Assembly (NCBI GenBank): GCA_964427155.1
Contig: CAYRSC010000013.1
Span: forward strand, 1 to 15,157
Source: Desulfothermus sp964427155
GTDB lineage: Bacteria; Desulfobacterota; Desulfovibrionia; Desulfovibrionales; Desulfothermaceae
Direction: 5' to 3'
DNA length: 15,157 nucleotides
Both the position numbers and the translations under genes were made by a program. This document shows, in pieces, positions 12,981 to 15,157 of the stretch. A model generated the notes under the pieces. The model saw only the letters and a list, made by a program, of their open reading frames with translations. It ran no database searches and was not told where the DNA came from. The stretch's first letter is position 1; each line of letters begins with the position of its first letter.

Positions 12981-15053
12981 GTGGGCAGGATAGTACCGAT
13001 TGAGAAGCAGAGAAATGTGGGATTTATGGCGCATATTGATGCGGGAAAGACCACTACCACAGAGAGGATATTGTTTTATACAGGTGTATCCCACAAGATA
13101 GGAGAGGTCCATGATGGTGAGGCCATAATGGACTTTATGGTTCAGGAGCAGGAGAGGGGGATTACCATTACCTCTGCTGCCACCACCTGTTTTTGGAAGG
13201 GACACCGTATAAACATCATAGATACCCCTGGGCATGTGGATTTTACAGTGGAGGTAGAGCGTTCTCTGAGGGTGTTGGATGGGGCAGTAGCTATATTTTG
13301 TGCAGTTGGAGGAGTGGAGCCTCAATCAGAGACTGTATGGAGGCAGGCAGATAAATATAGGGTCCCCAGGCTGGCCTTTGTGAACAAGATGGATAGGACA
13401 GGTGCAGACTTCTTTAGGGTGGTGGAGATGATAAAGGAGAGGTTAAGGGCCAAGCCTGTTCCCATTCAGATCCCCATAGGAAAGGAAGATAATTTTAAGG
13501 GCGTTATAGACTTGATGCATGGACGTGCCCTTTATTTTGATGAGCAGACCCTGGGAAAGAAGACCTATTCTGACCATATCCCAGAGGAGCTTGTGGAGGA
13601 GACAGAGAAGTGGAGGACCCACCTTGTAGAGGCGGTGGCTGAAGAGGATGACGAACTCTTGGAGCTTTATCTTTCTGGAGAGGATATTCCTGTCCAGCGG
13701 TTGGAAGAGGCCATAAGAAAGAGCACCATAGGGCTCAAGATATGTCCTGTATTTTGTGGTGCAGCGTTTAAAAATAAAGGGATTCAACCCCTTTTGGATG
13801 GGATAATAGAGTTTTTACCTTCTCCTGTGGACCTGCCCCCTGCCGAGGGTATCCACCCAGACACAGGAGAGAAGGTGATTTGTGAATGTAGAGACGATGC
13901 CCCTTTAAAGGCCCTTGCCTTTAAACTCATGACAGACCCTTACGTTGGGCACCTTACCTTTTTGAGGATATATTCTGGTCATATTGAGAGTGGGATGACT
14001 GTGGTGAACTCCTCTAATCGTAAGAAGGAGAGGATAGGAAGACTCCTTAAGATGCATGCGAATAAGAGAGAGGAGATAAAGGAGGCCTGGGCAGGGGATA
14101 TTGTGGCCGCGGTGGGCCTCAAATCAGTGAGCACAGGGGATACCCTCTGTGATCCCAAGGAGCCTGTTATCTTAGAGAACATTGATTTTCCTGAGCCAGT
14201 TATTGATGTGGCAATTGAGCCCAAGACCAAAGCGGACAGGGATAATCTCAGTGCAGCCCTACATAAGCTCGCCAAAGAAGACCCTTCCTTTAAGGTAAAG
14301 ACTGATGAAGAGACAGGGCAGACCATTATATCTGGGATGGGAGAACTCCATATTGAGATTATTGTGGATAGGTTGGTTAGAGAATTTAAAGTGGATGCAA
14401 ATATTGGACAACCCAAGGTAGCCTATAGAGAGACCATTACTTCTCCTGCAAAGGCAGAGGGAAAATTTGTGAAGCAGACAGGGGGAAGGGGTCAATATGG
14501 CCATGTGGTGATTGAGGTGGAGCCTGCCCCAGGGGAAGGGTATGTGTTTAAAAACTCCATTGTAGGGGGGGTGATTCCTAAAGAATATATTCCTGCGGTG
14601 GATAAAGGGATAAAGGATGCACTGCTTGGAGGAGTGGTAGCGGGTTATCCGGTGATAGATGTAAAGGTGGACCTGGTGTTTGGTTCCTATCATGAGGTTG
14701 ACTCTTCTGAGCAGGCCTTTTATATAGCAGGGTCCATGGCCATTAAAGAGGCCGTTAAAAAGGCATCTCCTGTACTGTTGGAGCCCATTATGTTGGTAGA
14801 GGTATTGTGTCCTGAGGAATATGTAGGTGAAGTTATGGGGGATTTAAACAGTAGAAGGGGAAAGATACTAGGGATGGAATCTAGATTGGGGACTCAGATA
14901 GTGAGGGCATATGTTCCCCTCAAGGAGATGTTTGGATATTCCACGGTTATTCGGACCCTTACTCAGGGAAGGGCAAATTTTTCAATGCAATTTGACCATT
15001 ATGAAAAGACACCTGCTAATGTAGCAGAAGAAATTATTAGAAGTAGGGGGTAG
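12981..15053 (+). CDS. fusA: Elongation factor G
   Basis: EF-G is the GTPase that drives translocation and, with ribosome recycling factor, splits the ribosome. From GTG 12981 the product has 690 residues, close to the usual 690-700, starting MGRIVPIEKQRNVGFMAHID. GTPase motifs: AHIDAGKTTT (17-26), DTPGHVD (81-87) and NKMD (135-138). Domains II to V follow, with GMGELHIEIIVDRL in domain III and QTGGRGQYGHVV in domain IV. GTG 12981 is preferred because AGAGGTG (12969-12975) lies 5 nt upstream and the protein then matches relatives; the frame is also open to a GTG at 12945, inside rpsG, which would add 12 unlikely residues. A run of seven G (14565-14571) is in frame. tuf begins 3 nt after the stop. 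Confidence 0.97.
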   Translation: MGRIVPIEKQRNVGFMAHIDAGKTTTTERILFYTGVSHKIGEVHDGEAIMDFMVQEQERGITITSAATTCFWKGHRINIIDTPGHVDFTVEVERSLRVLDGAVAIFCAVGGVEPQSETVWRQADKYRVPRLAFVNKMDRTGADFFRVVEMIKERLRAKPVPIQIPIGKEDNFKGVIDLMHGRALYFDEQTLGKKTYSDHIPEELVEETEKWRTHLVEAVAEEDDELLELYLSGEDIPVQRLEEAIRKSTIGLKICPVFCGAAFKNKGIQPLLDGIIEFLPSPVDLPPAEGIHPDTGEKVICECRDDAPLKALAFKLMTDPYVGHLTFLRIYSGHIESGMTVVNSSNRKKERIGRLLKMHANKREEIKEAWAGDIVAAVGLKSVSTGDTLCDPKEPVILENIDFPEPVIDVAIEPKTKADRDNLSAALHKLAKEDPSFKVKTDEETGQTIISGMGELHIEIIVDRLVREFKVDANIGQPKVAYRETITSPAKAEGKFVKQTGGRGQYGHVVIEVEPAPGEGYVFKNSIVGGVIPKEYIPAVDKGIKDALLGGVVAGYPVIDVKVDLVFGSYHEVDSSEQAFYIAGSMAIKEAVKKASPVLLEPIMLVEVLCPEEYVGEVMGDLNSRRGKILGMESRLGTQIVRAYVPLKEMFGYSTVIRTLTQGRANFSMQFDHYEKTPANVAEEIIRSRG

Positions 15054-15056
15054 GAT

Positions 15057-15157
15057 ATGGGGAAGGAGAAGTTTGAGAGGCGGAAGCCGCATGTAAACAT
15101 AGGGACGATAGGTCATATAGATCATGGTAAGACGACGTTGACGGCAGCGATAACGAA
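15057..15157 (+). CDS. tuf: Elongation factor Tu, N-terminal 33 residues (3' end outside window)
   Basis: This is the second tuf copy, the usual last gene of the str operon. The product starts MGKEKFERRKPHVNIGTIG and contains the P-loop GHIDHGKTTL (19-28), diagnostic for EF-Tu. The ATG is 3 nt after the fusA stop; the G-rich end of fusA (15046-15054) probably supplies the ribosome-binding site. All five Thr codons seen are ACG, while fusA next door uses ACC, ACT and ACA in the matching P-loop region. The gene runs off the window after two bases of codon 34. Confidence 0.97.
   Translation, partial: MGKEKFERRKPHVNIGTIGHIDHGKTTLTAAIT

Overview
The window is an unbroken, single-strand (+) run of core transcription and translation genes: the end of tuf (EF-Tu), rpmG, a tRNA-Trp gene, secE, nusG, rplK, rplA, rplJ, rplL, rpoB, rpoC, rpsL, rpsG, fusA and the start of a second tuf. 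It joins the tufB-secE-nusG-rplKAJL-rpoBC cluster to the str operon (rpsL-rpsG-fusA-tuf), two blocks that are far apart in Escherichia coli. No mobile element, CRISPR array, toxin-antitoxin pair, defence locus or unknown gene was seen, and the antisense open frames look like shadows of the conserved genes. I found no undescribed protein system. The points of interest are RNA-level: leaders, hairpins over ribosome-binding sites, and the repeat layout.

Organism. RpoB and RpoC are long, colinear with the E. coli proteins, and RpoC carries a trigger-loop insertion of about 190 residues (SI3) as in Proteobacteria and relatives. The wording of RpoC (for example the CNCGKYKRMKHRG zinc-finger region), the gene order with tRNA-Trp between rpmG and secE, and a long L10 C-terminus fit a bacterium of the former Deltaproteobacteria (Desulfobacterota or a neighbour). 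Arginine is mostly AGG/AGA, isoleucine often ATA, and the coding strand is purine-rich even in ribosomal protein genes, which hints at a thermophile. The phylum and the thermophily are inferences.

Layout. 1-677: tuf 3' end, rpmG, tRNA-Trp and secE, with gaps of 3, 10 and 11 nt. 704-2422: nusG, rplK, rplA, closely spaced. 2423-2532: an L10 leader with a possible internal promoter. 2533-3483: rplJ and rplL (stalk proteins). 3484-3627: a 144-nt spacer with a strong hairpin that lacks a U-tract. 3628-11982: rpoB and rpoC, separated by 63 nt in which a hairpin covers the rpoC Shine-Dalgarno. 11983-12087: a spacer with a perfect TTGACA and a possible anti-Shine-Dalgarno. 12088-15053: rpsL, rpsG, fusA. 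15057-15157: start of the second tuf. No stretch over 300 bases lacks a gene.

How the genes work together. EF-Tu and EF-G drive elongation. L11, L1, L10 and L7/L12 form the L1 and L7/L12 stalks on which those factors act. S12 and S7 belong to the decoding and head regions of the small subunit. RpoB and RpoC are the catalytic subunits of RNA polymerase, NusG couples polymerase to the ribosome or Rho, and SecE is the small essential subunit of the SecYEG translocon.
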